This document shows positions 1 to 8,256 of a DNA stretch of 38,648 bases, in pieces. The translations under genes were made by a program, and so were the position numbers. Origin of the DNA: Wuchereria bancrofti. Lineage: Eukaryota; Nematoda; Chromadorea; Rhabditida; Onchocercidae. The stretch spans positions 23,701,126 through 23,739,773 of the forward strand of contig SSBO01000012.1 of NCBI GenBank assembly GCA_005281725.1. Direction: 5' to 3'. Every line of letters starts with the position of its first letter. Position 1 is the stretch's first letter. The notes under the pieces are model-generated. The model was not told the DNA's origin. It saw nothing but the letters and a program-made list of their open reading frames with translations, and searched no databases.

Positions 1-517
1 AAAAAAAAAACCACCAATAAAAATACACAGTAATAATAAATTTTCACATTTATCCATATTCAAACACATATAACGACGAGAATACTTCAAAACTTGACTA
101 TTTATTATCAAAAATAAACTACTTATACCGTTAATACCAAGATAGTCAGGGGACAAAATACCAACAGGAGATCAAATTCCACCTAACCAAGTTAAAGGAC
201 ACAAAGAAGAGCTCAGAAATGTCCAAAAAATAGAAAAAAAAAAAAAACAAAGTTAATTCACTAAACAAAAACAAACGAAATCCTTGGTTAAATATCCGGT
301 AATCATAGAAAGAATACTGTCCACTAACATCCTCCAAAAAAACATCCTTTATTCACAAAAAAGAAACATATAAAAGATACAAAAAACAAATAAAAGAAGA
401 ATAAAATATACCCATACTTATAAATAAAACTAATCAAACATCAATTCCTAACACACCTAAACCAAACATAATAGGATAGTAACTAAATTCCATTTTATGA
501 TACTTACGAAATTTTAA
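1..517 (-). pseudogene. cox3: cox3 fragment in a nuclear mitochondrial insertion (numt)
   Basis: Read on the minus strand with the invertebrate mitochondrial code (TGA as Trp, ATA as Met), this gives the N-terminal part of cytochrome c oxidase subunit III. The reading starts near KFRKYHKMEFSYYP, passes QYSFYDYRIFNQGF and reaches the window edge. COX3 is a membrane subunit of respiratory complex IV. A T-homopolymer stretch (the A run near 235-247 on the plus strand) breaks the frame: WTFLSSSLCPLTWLGG, expected next, is found in a different frame. That break and the nuclear neighbours indicate a decayed nuclear copy. The gene lies directly downstream of trnL and cob, the filarial order. The fragment is cut off at base 1, so its true 3' extent is unknown. 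A misassembled true mitochondrial read is the alternative. Confidence 0.85.
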
Positions 518-580
518 AAAAATTATAATTTTTACTATAAATTCTAAATTTATTATACTTATTATACTAAAAATATAACC
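515..580 (-). tRNA. trnL1: mitochondrial tRNA-Leu (anticodon UAG), numt copy
   Basis: Between the cob and cox3 remnants on the minus strand lies a tRNA-like sequence. It has an anticodon stem ATAAA/TTTAT around the loop TTTAGAA, giving anticodon TAG (Leu, CUN codons). A variable/T arm of normal size is absent, as expected for nematode mitochondrial tRNAs with a TV-replacement loop. The acceptor-stem limits are uncertain; the core is about 528-574. It is presumably non-functional in the nucleus. Its position between cob and cox3 matches filarial mitochondrial genomes. Confidence 0.55.
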
Positions 581-1481
581 AAATAACTTATAATTTAAAA
601 AATTCGCCAAACACATAAGAAAAATGAAAACAAAATAAAAAACAGTACAAATTAAATTAAAATAAAGGATAATCAGTAGGATAGTGACCAGCCCAAGTTA
701 ACCAAAAAAAAATTCAAACAAAACACATAGAAAAAAAAACAAAACATTATTCATCATAACTTGATAATTATTAAACCAAATAAAACTTAACAAAACAAAA
801 ATAGAACCAAACATCAAAATAACACCAAATAATTTATTAGGAACGGAACGTAAAATAGTAAAAGCAAATAAAAAATATCATTCAGGCACAACATGGGCTG
901 GACTAGCCATAGAATCAGATTCAACAAAAATTATAGGATCACTTACATAAACTATTATCTCTCTAAAAGAAAAACATAAACTAAATAAAATCAAAAAAAA
1001 AAAATATCCAACCCATCCTTAAACCAAAAACTAGGAAAAAAATGAATCTTATCATAATCACCATGACAATATAAACTAGACCTAGAACCGGTAAAATGTA
1101 AAAAAAATAAATGAAAAACAACCAAAACCAATAACAATCAAGGAAAAATAAAATGAATAGAATAAAAAAATTTTAAAGTATTCTCACAAACACTAAAACT
1201 ACCTCAAATTCACCAAACTAAATACTTACCCAAATAAGGAACCGAAGTTATCAAACTAGTAATCACAACAGCAGCTCAATATCTGACCTCAAATCAAAAC
1301 ATAACCAGTAAAAGCAATACCTATTAAAAATAGATACATAACAACACCACTCATTTATACCCAAGAAAGACGATAACTACCATAAATTAAACCCTTAAAG
1401 AAAATAAACAAATAAAAAAAACATAGAAGCACCATTAGAATGTATAATACGAATAAGCCAACCTAAATTAACCTCAAACAT
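577..1481 (-). pseudogene. cob: cob (cytochrome b) C-terminal two-thirds, numt
   Basis: The minus strand encodes cytochrome b, the membrane core of respiratory complex III, from [19 protein letters not shown] to the C-terminal end near FVFIFLMCLANFLNYKLF. Recognisable middle segments are SLITSVPYLGKYLVWWIWG and SMASPAHVVPEWYFLFAFT, the latter holding the conserved PEW motif. Decay is clear: a frameshift after SNGASMFF, a TAA stop where WVWMSG is expected, a deletion of about 5 bases at GQMSYWAA, and a further frameshift after HYPTDYPL. The N-terminal third is missing because the fragment stops at the retrotransposon LTR at 1482. No cob sequence resumes beyond 5700. Confidence 0.88.
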
Positions 1482-1994
1482 TGTTGTGGAAGCAAAATTT
1501 CTCTTGGAAGATTTGATAATTTAATTTATTATTTCGGGAGAGGTTGTTGATTGCAGGGAGATTCGTTGAATGTAGATGTAAGTATGTGGGGTAACAGAGG
1601 AAGAGAATAATCCTTTATTAACAGAAGCAACCGTACAATCTTGATAGATCCAACAAAACTGATGCATTATATATATTAAGATGTGGGAGTGGTTTATAAT
1701 CAGACATTTTTACAAGGAAGAAATCGTTTAGACATGATAATGAGTTACTTGAACAATAAGTTACAATGAACAATAGTTACAATGCAAGGGATTGCATGGA
1801 TATCACAAAGAACTTACACTGGGTGGCAACTATGGTTACAATAAACATTAAATGGTGGATGCTCATAGCATATGATTGTTATAAGATCAAAGATCAACTA
1901 AATGAGTGCGATGCATTGCAAAGAAAATTATAATGGATTGCTATATTAAGCAGTATTAACATTTTTTAGCTTCGCGATATTGAAATTCGCGACA
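1482..1994 (-). repeat. 3' LTR (left copy) of the BEL/Pao element
   Basis: This 513-bp direct repeat of 5214-5700 starts TGTTGTGGAAGC and ends TTCGCGACA on the plus strand. It differs from the right copy by several indels and substitutions. The clearest is an extra segment near 1735-1765 (TGATAATGAGTTACTTG and flanks) that is missing from the right LTR. The divergence means the insertion is not recent. Confidence 0.93.
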
Positions 1995-2004
1995 CTCCCG
2001 ACCT
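1995..2004 (-). promoter_or_regulatory. polypurine tract of the retrotransposon
   Basis: On the minus strand the purine-rich AGGTCGGGAG directly abuts the first base of the 3' LTR. This is the expected place for the plus-strand DNA primer. It is shorter and less pure than many polypurine tracts. Confidence 0.6.
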
Positions 2005-2082
2005 AGAAAGTTAGATGATTTGGGTGGGAGTTTTTTGTTGTTTTGTTGCACTTCTAGTTCGTTGAGCTATGGTTCCTCTTGT

Positions 2083-3312
2083 TCATTGTATCCTTCGATA
2101 TTGCTGTTTTATCCTATGTTTCTTCTTTCTGAATTTCCAAAGGTTTAGAAGAAATAATTTGATAGGCATTGTACATGGAGCTAGGAATCCTAAGCGATCG
2201 TATTGAGAAGCTAGGAATTGTAATATTGTTCTTTTTGTTGGTACTTGATCCTTCCAAGGTTTTAGGGTTGTTTGAATTATGTCTTCATCTGGGTTCCAAT
2301 TGATACCAAGAATCCTTTTAAACTCGTTTGTTTCTGCTCGATGTTGTTTGGGAATCTTAGAATTGAATTCTTTGTTGTTTGATAAGAATTCTCTAACATT
2401 CATTGAGGCATCGTTTTTCATTTCTTGATATTTGAGTAGAGGAGCCTCATCGATAAACTTGGTTGATACTATAATGTTGTCGACATAAAGATTTTTTCTG
2501 ATCTCGTTAGCGAGTTCATTGTCGTAATTTTCCAAATGATAGTTAAGTGTAGCCGATAATAAAAATGGTGAAGATATTACTCCAAATGGGACCCGTTTAA
2601 ATCGATAATGTTCAATATTATCTTCTGTTACTTGTCCCTTTATATCCTTTAACCAAAGGAATCGTGTGCAATTTCTTTCTACTGGTAGTAACTCCAATTG
2701 TAAAAAGGCTTTCTCAATGTCTGCTACTATCACAATTTCCATCATTCGGAAACGAAGTAGTACTCCTACTAAATCGGGAAGAGTTATGGGTCCTCGGTAT
2801 AATACATCATTCAGACTTTTTCCTCCTTTTTGGTGTGAAGATGCATCATACACGATTCTAATTTTGGTTGTAGCCTTATTTGGAGTTATAACTTCATGAT
2901 GAGATAGATAGTGAATAATACCAACCTGGTCCATCTCTAGACATACCTTCTCGATATTGCCAGATTGTAACTGATCACTAATCGCTTTGTCATATTTGAG
3001 AAGTAAACGTTCATCGCTCTGAAGTCGTTTATTTAAAGATCTTAGGCGACCAAGATACAATCTGAAATTGTCGTTTAATTTGATTCTGGATTCTTTCCAT
3101 GGCCAAGCAACTTGGTATCTACCATTGTTTTTTGTGATATTTTCTTTGAACCTTTCTAAAACTTGTTCGTCATCCTGTAGATTAGGTTGTTCTTGTATTC
3201 CTATGAATTCTAATTTCCAGAATCGATCAATCTCTGGAATATCACTATTAATAGGTGTAATGGTAGTTTGATCCTCATTCTGAACGGAACAGCATGTGCT
3301 CTGTGTTACCAT
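2083..3312 (-). pseudogene. reverse transcriptase of the BEL/Pao element, C-terminus missing
   Basis: A 409-residue frame with a reverse-transcriptase domain at about residues 95-290. Visible landmarks are [10 protein letters not shown], then [25 protein letters not shown] (first catalytic Asp), [13 protein letters not shown] and [12 protein letters not shown] stands in place of YVDD; this variant is seen in nematode BEL/Pao enzymes as far as I recall. The segment ending [20 protein letters not shown] is the normal post-RT region. After it the frame becomes unrelated ([12 protein letters not shown]) and stops. RNase H and integrase are missing, so this copy cannot integrate by itself. The N-terminal 30 or so residues join the upstream protease region across the 3312-3450 gap, which is frameshifted. 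Confidence 0.85.
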
Positions 3313-3449
3313 TTTATTGAGGTGATTACTACGCTGACGATTAGTATGTTTGTTTATGTATCCACTTCCAGTAATGATAGGCCGGCTATTGTGAAAACCC
3401 TGAATTTATAGTTTAGGCTTTCTCTAAAGAGATAAACTTGAAAAAATAG

Positions 3450-3926
3450 TCAACTCCGATAATTAGCTGTTTTCTCAGGCTGTTTCCAACTGCTAATTTC
3501 TTCTGTTAATGGAAATAGAGTTGAAATATCTGATGCATTGTCTTGATTTACAGAGATTACCCTTATTTTGTTTGTTAAATAGTCGACTGCTGTAGCTACA
3601 ATAGGTATAATATCTGCTTCTATCGTTTTTATCCCAATTCGCACTTTGGCAAAAAGTGAAGTTTGAGAATTCCTATTGCCGAATCCCGCGAATGTCTCAT
3701 AATCAATATCTTCTAGGTGTAATCCTTTTGCTAGTTTCTTCGATATACACGTTGCTTGAGCACCGCTATCGAATAAAACTACAATTTTATTTAAAACTTC
3801 TGGCATGTCTAAATTAATTACTTCAACTTCTTTGCTAAAAAGCAAAACTTCTCTATTGTTTCGTGTCGAATGCTTTATAACTGGGTTGATTACCTTTACG
3901 GTCTTTGTATCTTCGATTAGTCCCAC
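3450..3926 (-). pseudogene. retroviral-type aspartic protease (BEL/Pao, DUF1758)
   Basis: The 158-residue frame holds the aspartic-protease signature VVLFDSGAQATCISKKLA, where DSG is the catalytic triplet (DSG/DTG), near residue 50. This is the DUF1758 type of peptidase found between Gag and RT in BEL/Pao polyproteins. The enzyme would cleave the Gag-Pol precursor. Its C-terminal continuation (IGVDYFFKFISLEKA) lies in another frame downstream, followed by a stop at about 3412 and another frame change before the RT. The coding chain is therefore interrupted. Confidence 0.75.
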
Positions 3927-4828
3927 TGATTGTACTGGATCGTTATACTTAGTGTAGCATAACGCGGTATTATGGTGACCTTTACAATAGAAACATACAC
4001 GTTTTCTAGACTAGGATAAGTTTGGCATTCATTATCCCAGTGGTTTTTATTGCAAAAAACGCATGGTCTTTGGGTTTTGCTAATCTTCATATTAGCCTTT
4101 CTATTTGTTTGTGGTGTTGTTACAGTTAGAGCAGAAGTTTCTTCTGTAAAATATCGTTGATTAGTTCGTGGACCAATTTTACTTTTAGATTCCTTTTGCT
4201 CTTTCATAATGTCAAAGAATTGGCTTCTTGTAACTTCTTCGTTTCTTTGGATCAGTTTCGCTAAAAATTGTCTTAGCTTAGCTGCTGACCATATTTTTTG
4301 TTCCTCCTTTTGTTGATATACTCTGTCCAGAATCCAGGCGGGCAGTTTATTTTCAATGATAATTTCAATACTGGATTGTTCGAGATTTTCACCCATTGCT
4401 TCAAGTTGTCGAAGTATTCTTTCAGTAGCTTCGACTGTTACCTTCCATTCTCGATCATTCTTCTTGACGGTATATAACTCATTATAGAGCGATTTTTTAA
4501 TGATGTGTGATTGCCCAAATTTTTCAATAAGGACTTTTCGTATCACATCATAATTTTCTGGGGTTATATCATAACCTCTAATAGCCAATAAGGCATCTCC
4601 CTTTAGACATGCAATTAAATAATTTAATTTTTGGATGTCTGGTATTTTTTGTAAATGGACTGCAGCTTCAAAGCTACTCCAAAATTCTCTCCATAGTTTA
4701 GGATTACCACTAAAGGTAGGCAGTGGTAGTTGAGGTAGGTTAACCGTTGGATAATAGCTTATCTGAATTGGTTGCTCCTTTATTTCGCCTTCTTTAAGGC
4801 GCTGGATTACTAACTCTGAGTCATTCAT
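3917..4828 (-). pseudogene. Gag central region with DUF1759 and zinc knuckle (BEL/Pao)
   Basis: A 303-residue frame. Residues about 30-150 match the retrotransposon Gag-like DUF1759 pattern: LPTFSGNPKLWREFWSSFEA, then KLNYLIACLKGDA, then IRKVLIEKFG. Near the C-terminus is a zinc knuckle, CVFCNKNHWDNEC (CX2CX3HX4C). A second knuckle, CFYCKGHHNTALC, follows in a different frame at about 3945-3985, so a frameshift lies near 3995. The last 28 residues of the listed frame are out-of-frame translation. In an intact element this protein packages the RNA; here it is broken. Confidence 0.75.
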
Positions 4829-5208
4829 ATACTTAAGGTTATGATGACTTCCTTGCCTTCACTTATTAAGTTTAAAATACCTCTTTTATCTTCGACCATT
4901 TGGGCGTATTTGTCTTCTTCTTTTCTCTTCGTTGCTGGAACCTGTTGTATGTATTGGATCCAGTTAGTATTAATTGTCTCAAGTGTGCTAATATGCAGCT
5001 TGAGACGCATTGTTCTTTCTTCAATAATTCTTTTTCGAGCCTCGTGCTGTTGACGGGTTTCTTTTCTGGTCAACATTTGCTCCAAAGGCATTAGATCCAT
5101 TTCTTGGACTTCTTTGAGAAGAGCTTCCAATTTTTCTTTTGCCGGTCGTGCGCTTAATATTATAGTTGCAAACAATATTATAGTTGATGTCCCGGCTCGT
5201 GGCACCAA
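4825..5208 (-). pseudogene. Gag N-terminal coiled-coil region (BEL/Pao)
   Basis: About 127 residues, rich in Glu, Lys, Arg and Leu with heptad-like spacing (for example LEALLKEVQEMD and a later ARKRIIEERTMRL stretch). This is typical of the N-terminal capsid-like helices of BEL/Pao Gag. The frame ends at 4825 with a stop and overlaps the next gag frame by four bases; the following segment MNDSELVIQRLKEG continues the protein in another frame, so one frameshift separates them. The true start lies close to the primer-binding site and cannot be fixed; the listed start falls within the PBS region. Confidence 0.6.
5189..5207 (-). promoter_or_regulatory. tRNA primer-binding site of the retrotransposon
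   Basis: On the minus strand TGGTGCCACGAGCCGGGAC begins 6 bases after the end of the 5' LTR. TGG, complementary to a tRNA CCA end, at this spacing is the classic layout of a reverse-transcription primer site. I did not assign the tRNA. Confidence 0.75.
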
Positions 5209-5213
5209 ATAGA

Positions 5214-5700
5214 TGTTGTGGAAGCAAAATTTCTCTTGGAAGATTTGATAATTTAATTTATTATCTCGGGAGTGGTGGTTGATTGCAGGAAGATTCGTTG
5301 AATGTAGATGTAAGTATGTGGGGTAACAGAGGAAGAGAGTAATCCTTTATTAACAGAAGCAACCGTACAATCTTGATAGATCCAACAAAACTGATGCATT
5401 ACATATATTAAGATGTGGGAGTGGTTTATAATCAGACATTTTTACAAGAAATCGTTTAGACATACAATAAACAATAGTTACAATGCAAGGGATTGCATGG
5501 ATATCACAAAGAACTTACACTGGGTGGCAACTATAATTGGTTACAATAGACATTAAATGGTGGATGCTCATAGCATAGGATTGTTATAAGATCAAAGGTC
5601 AGCTAAACGAGTGCGATGCATTGCAAAGGAAATTATTATAGATTGATATATTAAGCAGTATTAACATTTATTTAGCTTCGCGATATTGAAATTCGCGACA
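5214..5700 (-). repeat. 5' LTR (right copy) of the BEL/Pao element
   Basis: A 487-bp direct repeat of 1482-1994 with the same TGTTGTGGAAGC start and TTCGCGACA end. It lies upstream of gag in the element's own orientation and so would carry the promoter. The sequence to its right (from 5701) is not mitochondrial, unlike the left flank. Confidence 0.93.
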
Positions 5701-6200
5701 CATGTGACCTTTCAGTTGAGACCTATCTAATATGAGAAGACTTTACCGGAGCTTCTTTTCATGAAGATTTATGCAAATAAATTTTTGTTAAAACAATAAA
5801 CTGACCAATACAATCTGATTTAGTAAACGATAGCCATGCACAACGTTCTACGTCCATCTTTGATATAATCGCTATAAGATAGTAAGATGAGTCGATAAGT
5901 GTTCCTGAATATAATACAAAATGGAAATATTTAATAAATGAAATTTGTTCATATGAAAAATTTTAGATTAAAATAAGAAAGTTTAATTTGTTATTGAATT
6001 GCAAAGAAAAGAATTTGTCCGTTTTATAATATATGTTTTCATCCTGTTTGTATGTAAAATTGCCAAAAAGTTGAAAATTACACGAATTTCTTTTTTTGAG
6101 AAATCAGTTTGTTTTGATTCGTTTTTTTTTTTATTTAAATTATTAATCAAAAATGGAAAAAAACAGATGAAAAAGATGTAAGAAAAATGACTTAATTTAC
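5701..6200. other. non-coding flank with a dispersed repeat copy
   Basis: Between the right LTR and the 7TM-like exon there is no convincing gene. The stretch at about 6010-6140, read on the minus strand, resembles 11480-11610 on the plus strand (shared ACAAACTGATTTCTC / ACAATCTGATTTTCC core and a following AACTTTTTGGCAATTTTACAT-like segment). It is therefore part of an inverted dispersed repeat rather than coding sequence. Confidence 0.5.
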
Positions 6201-6495
6201 CTATACAAGTAACAATAATAGCGCCCCAGAAGCACAGAAGTAATAATCGCATATTGAAATGAAGTGTCTTATTGAAAATTATAGCTAATAAAGTAAGCGA
6301 AGTTGTCAAAATAGCCAAAATGCTACTTAGAAGTTCAACAATAAATACATTATGCATTCGTGTGTTCTTTACATAAATTAATTTTGTCATTTCACAAATT
6401 CCCGGCAACATTGATACATTAAACATTTTCTCTGGAAATTTCTCTTCTCGAATGATAGGAAGGATTCTTGCGGCGAAAAACTTTGTTTGTTGCAC
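6201..6495 (-). CDS. first exon of a putative serpentine (7TM chemoreceptor-like) gene, orphan
   Basis: A minus-strand open frame ends at a good splice donor (ATAG|GTAAAT at 6201/6200). From the inner Met at 6426 it reads an N-terminal extracellular stretch with a Cys (PGICEMTKL). Next comes a hydrophobic helix (VFIVELLSSILAILTTSLTL), a short loop FNKTLHFNMR, and a second hydrophobic segment (LLLLCFWGAIIVTC). A helix, then a short basic loop of the FHxNxR type, then a second helix is what the start of nematode Sra/Srab/Sre-type chemoreceptors looks like. No later exons are recognisable downstream (6200 to 5701) before the retrotransposon, so the gene is probably truncated or a pseudogene. A start at 6495 is possible but its extra 23 residues are not distinctive. 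Family assignment is tentative. Confidence 0.35.
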
Positions 6496-8256
6496 AGATT
6501 AATAAGAAAAAACAAAAGTGTATGTTTACTACTATCTTTTCAAATTTGAATATTTCAGTAGTTGGATGGTTAAATGATGCTTAGATGACAACTTTCAAGT
6601 GGCTAACATCAGTAAATGATGTAATTATTTGTTACTGAAAATTTTGAAAAAGAAGAAAAATTCCAGACTTTTAATTTGATTAATTATTCCTCTAGCCAGT
6701 TTATTCTAAGACATAAGAAGACTAAACTGACTGATTTTTTTTTTGTCAATGAGAAAATTTTAATTCACCTGACACGGTGAAATTTTTCGCATCAAAAAAT
6801 TGCAGTTTTTAGGTAACGAACAGTTTGAAATGAGAAAACACGGTGAAAGGAGCGAAATAATGTAGTCGATGTCTTTTTATTCTTTATCAATTGGCGACAT
6901 TATTTCACTTTCTAAAGACAAACAGCGCTAATGTTCCCACGCGCAATAAATTTGCGCAGGCGGAAGTAATTGAATGATATTTGAAGGGAAGATAGAAAAG
7001 AAAAAAAAAGACTCTTTGAGCTTTCAGTCCAAAATTTTTGGTATTACGAGTAGTAACAGTTATGAAAGGCGTACGTATGTGAAATGATTTGAATAAGAGT
7101 TCTTAAGCTAAACGAAAAGATGGAGAGGAGAAGGTGTCAAAGGAAGTTAAAAGTGGAAGATTTGTTTGAAATGTGTGATAAAAATTTGAATTACTATGCA
7201 AACTTCAAATCGTCTATTCTTTCCAAATATTTTTGAGAATTCTGAGAAAAAGAAAACAAATGGGAATGCATTACAAGCGTAAATGTACAGCAACCGAAAC
7301 CGAAAATATTTTCGTCGTAATTCCCTTTTGTAATAAAAATGGAAATAAGGTCATGGTCATGAGTGGCAGCTTTTGTTTACAATAAAATTTGATCGACTGA
7401 TTGGCTAAAGTTTTTTTTTTGACCTTTACTACAAACCTTTATAAACGAGCTTACAACCTTTTAATCGTAGAATTGTTAGTTGTCAGACTGAAAGATATTA
7501 AGAATAAAGTTGTAAGTGATTTTTCTAGAAAAGCTTAGTTACATACAATTGGATGAGTGTTGGATAAATGATTCTAATTTTTTATTTATCCTTTTTAGGT
7601 GTGAAACGGGAAGTGTTTTACATTTGTCTATAGTATTTCAATTTTCCGACACATACAACTGAGTGCATTTTTTGATTTTGCCGACAAGAAGTAATCAATG
7701 CTATGATATAGCATTATCGATTGATTTTGATATCTTTATCAGCGGACTGTGATTACGTAAGAATTTGAGTTCGTATATTTCAGAGGAATTCAAGTGACTC
7801 TTTCCAGGTGTACCAAGAAGCGGAACCACAAACTTCTTATGTGAAAAAGTGATACTCAACGAGTATTATCAGTTAGTTGTCTTGATAAGTGAAAGTCTTG
7901 ATAAGTCAGGTAGTCTAGAATCTTGCCAACGTTAGGTTGTCACAGTATAGGTGTTCCGGAAGAAGCATCTGAGAATAAGCTATTTAAAAAAGAAGGTGAA
8001 TAAGCTGGCAGTAATTGAATTCCATTATTTCGGCATCCTCAATGAATTATGCACATTTTCTGCCTGTTAAAATGTGGCGTGAAAAAAATTTCGAACTGCT
8101 GTGATTCTGTCAAACGTACGTACCCTTTGCCTTAGCTTACGTATGTGTAAGGAATCATCCAATATTGACGATGTGAATATTAGGCTTAAATATAACACTG
8201 AATATGCCTAAAAATTTATCATATACATAACATAGCAATAAAGAAGGATCATTCGA
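6496..8256. other. intergenic region, no supported gene
   Basis: No exon with family similarity was found. It contains an inverted repeat around GAAATAATGT / ACATTATTTC (about 6853-6910) and a TATAAA at 7440-7445. After the TATAAA comes a donor-like GTAAGT at 7512 and an acceptor-like CTTTTTAG ending at 7598. Together these resemble a promoter with an untranslated first exon on the plus strand, but no ORF follows. Confidence 0.4.

Larger units (their letters stand above)
1482..5700 (-). mobile_element. BEL/Pao-family LTR retrotransposon, internally deleted
   Basis: A 4.2-kb element bounded by two direct LTRs that begin TG and end CA in both orientations. In element orientation (minus strand) the order is 5' LTR, primer-binding site, gag with DUF1759-type and zinc-knuckle regions, aspartic protease (DUF1758 type), reverse transcriptase, polypurine tract, 3' LTR. 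This order and the domain types are those of BEL/Pao elements. RNase H and integrase, which normally follow RT and would add roughly 2 kb, are absent: the RT frame runs out at about 2083, only some 90 bases before the 3' LTR. The polyprotein is split by at least three frame changes and an internal stop. The element is therefore non-autonomous and probably dead. The only shared flanking bases next to the LTRs are CAT (1479-1481 and 5701-5703). Confidence 0.9.

Noticed and set aside
2664..3271. Plus-strand frames inside the retrotransposon
   Set aside because: Shadows of the minus-strand RT frame.
1477..5705. Standard 5-bp target-site duplication around the BEL/Pao element
   Set aside because: The flanks AACAT and CATGT share only CAT in matching position; a full duplication is not supported.
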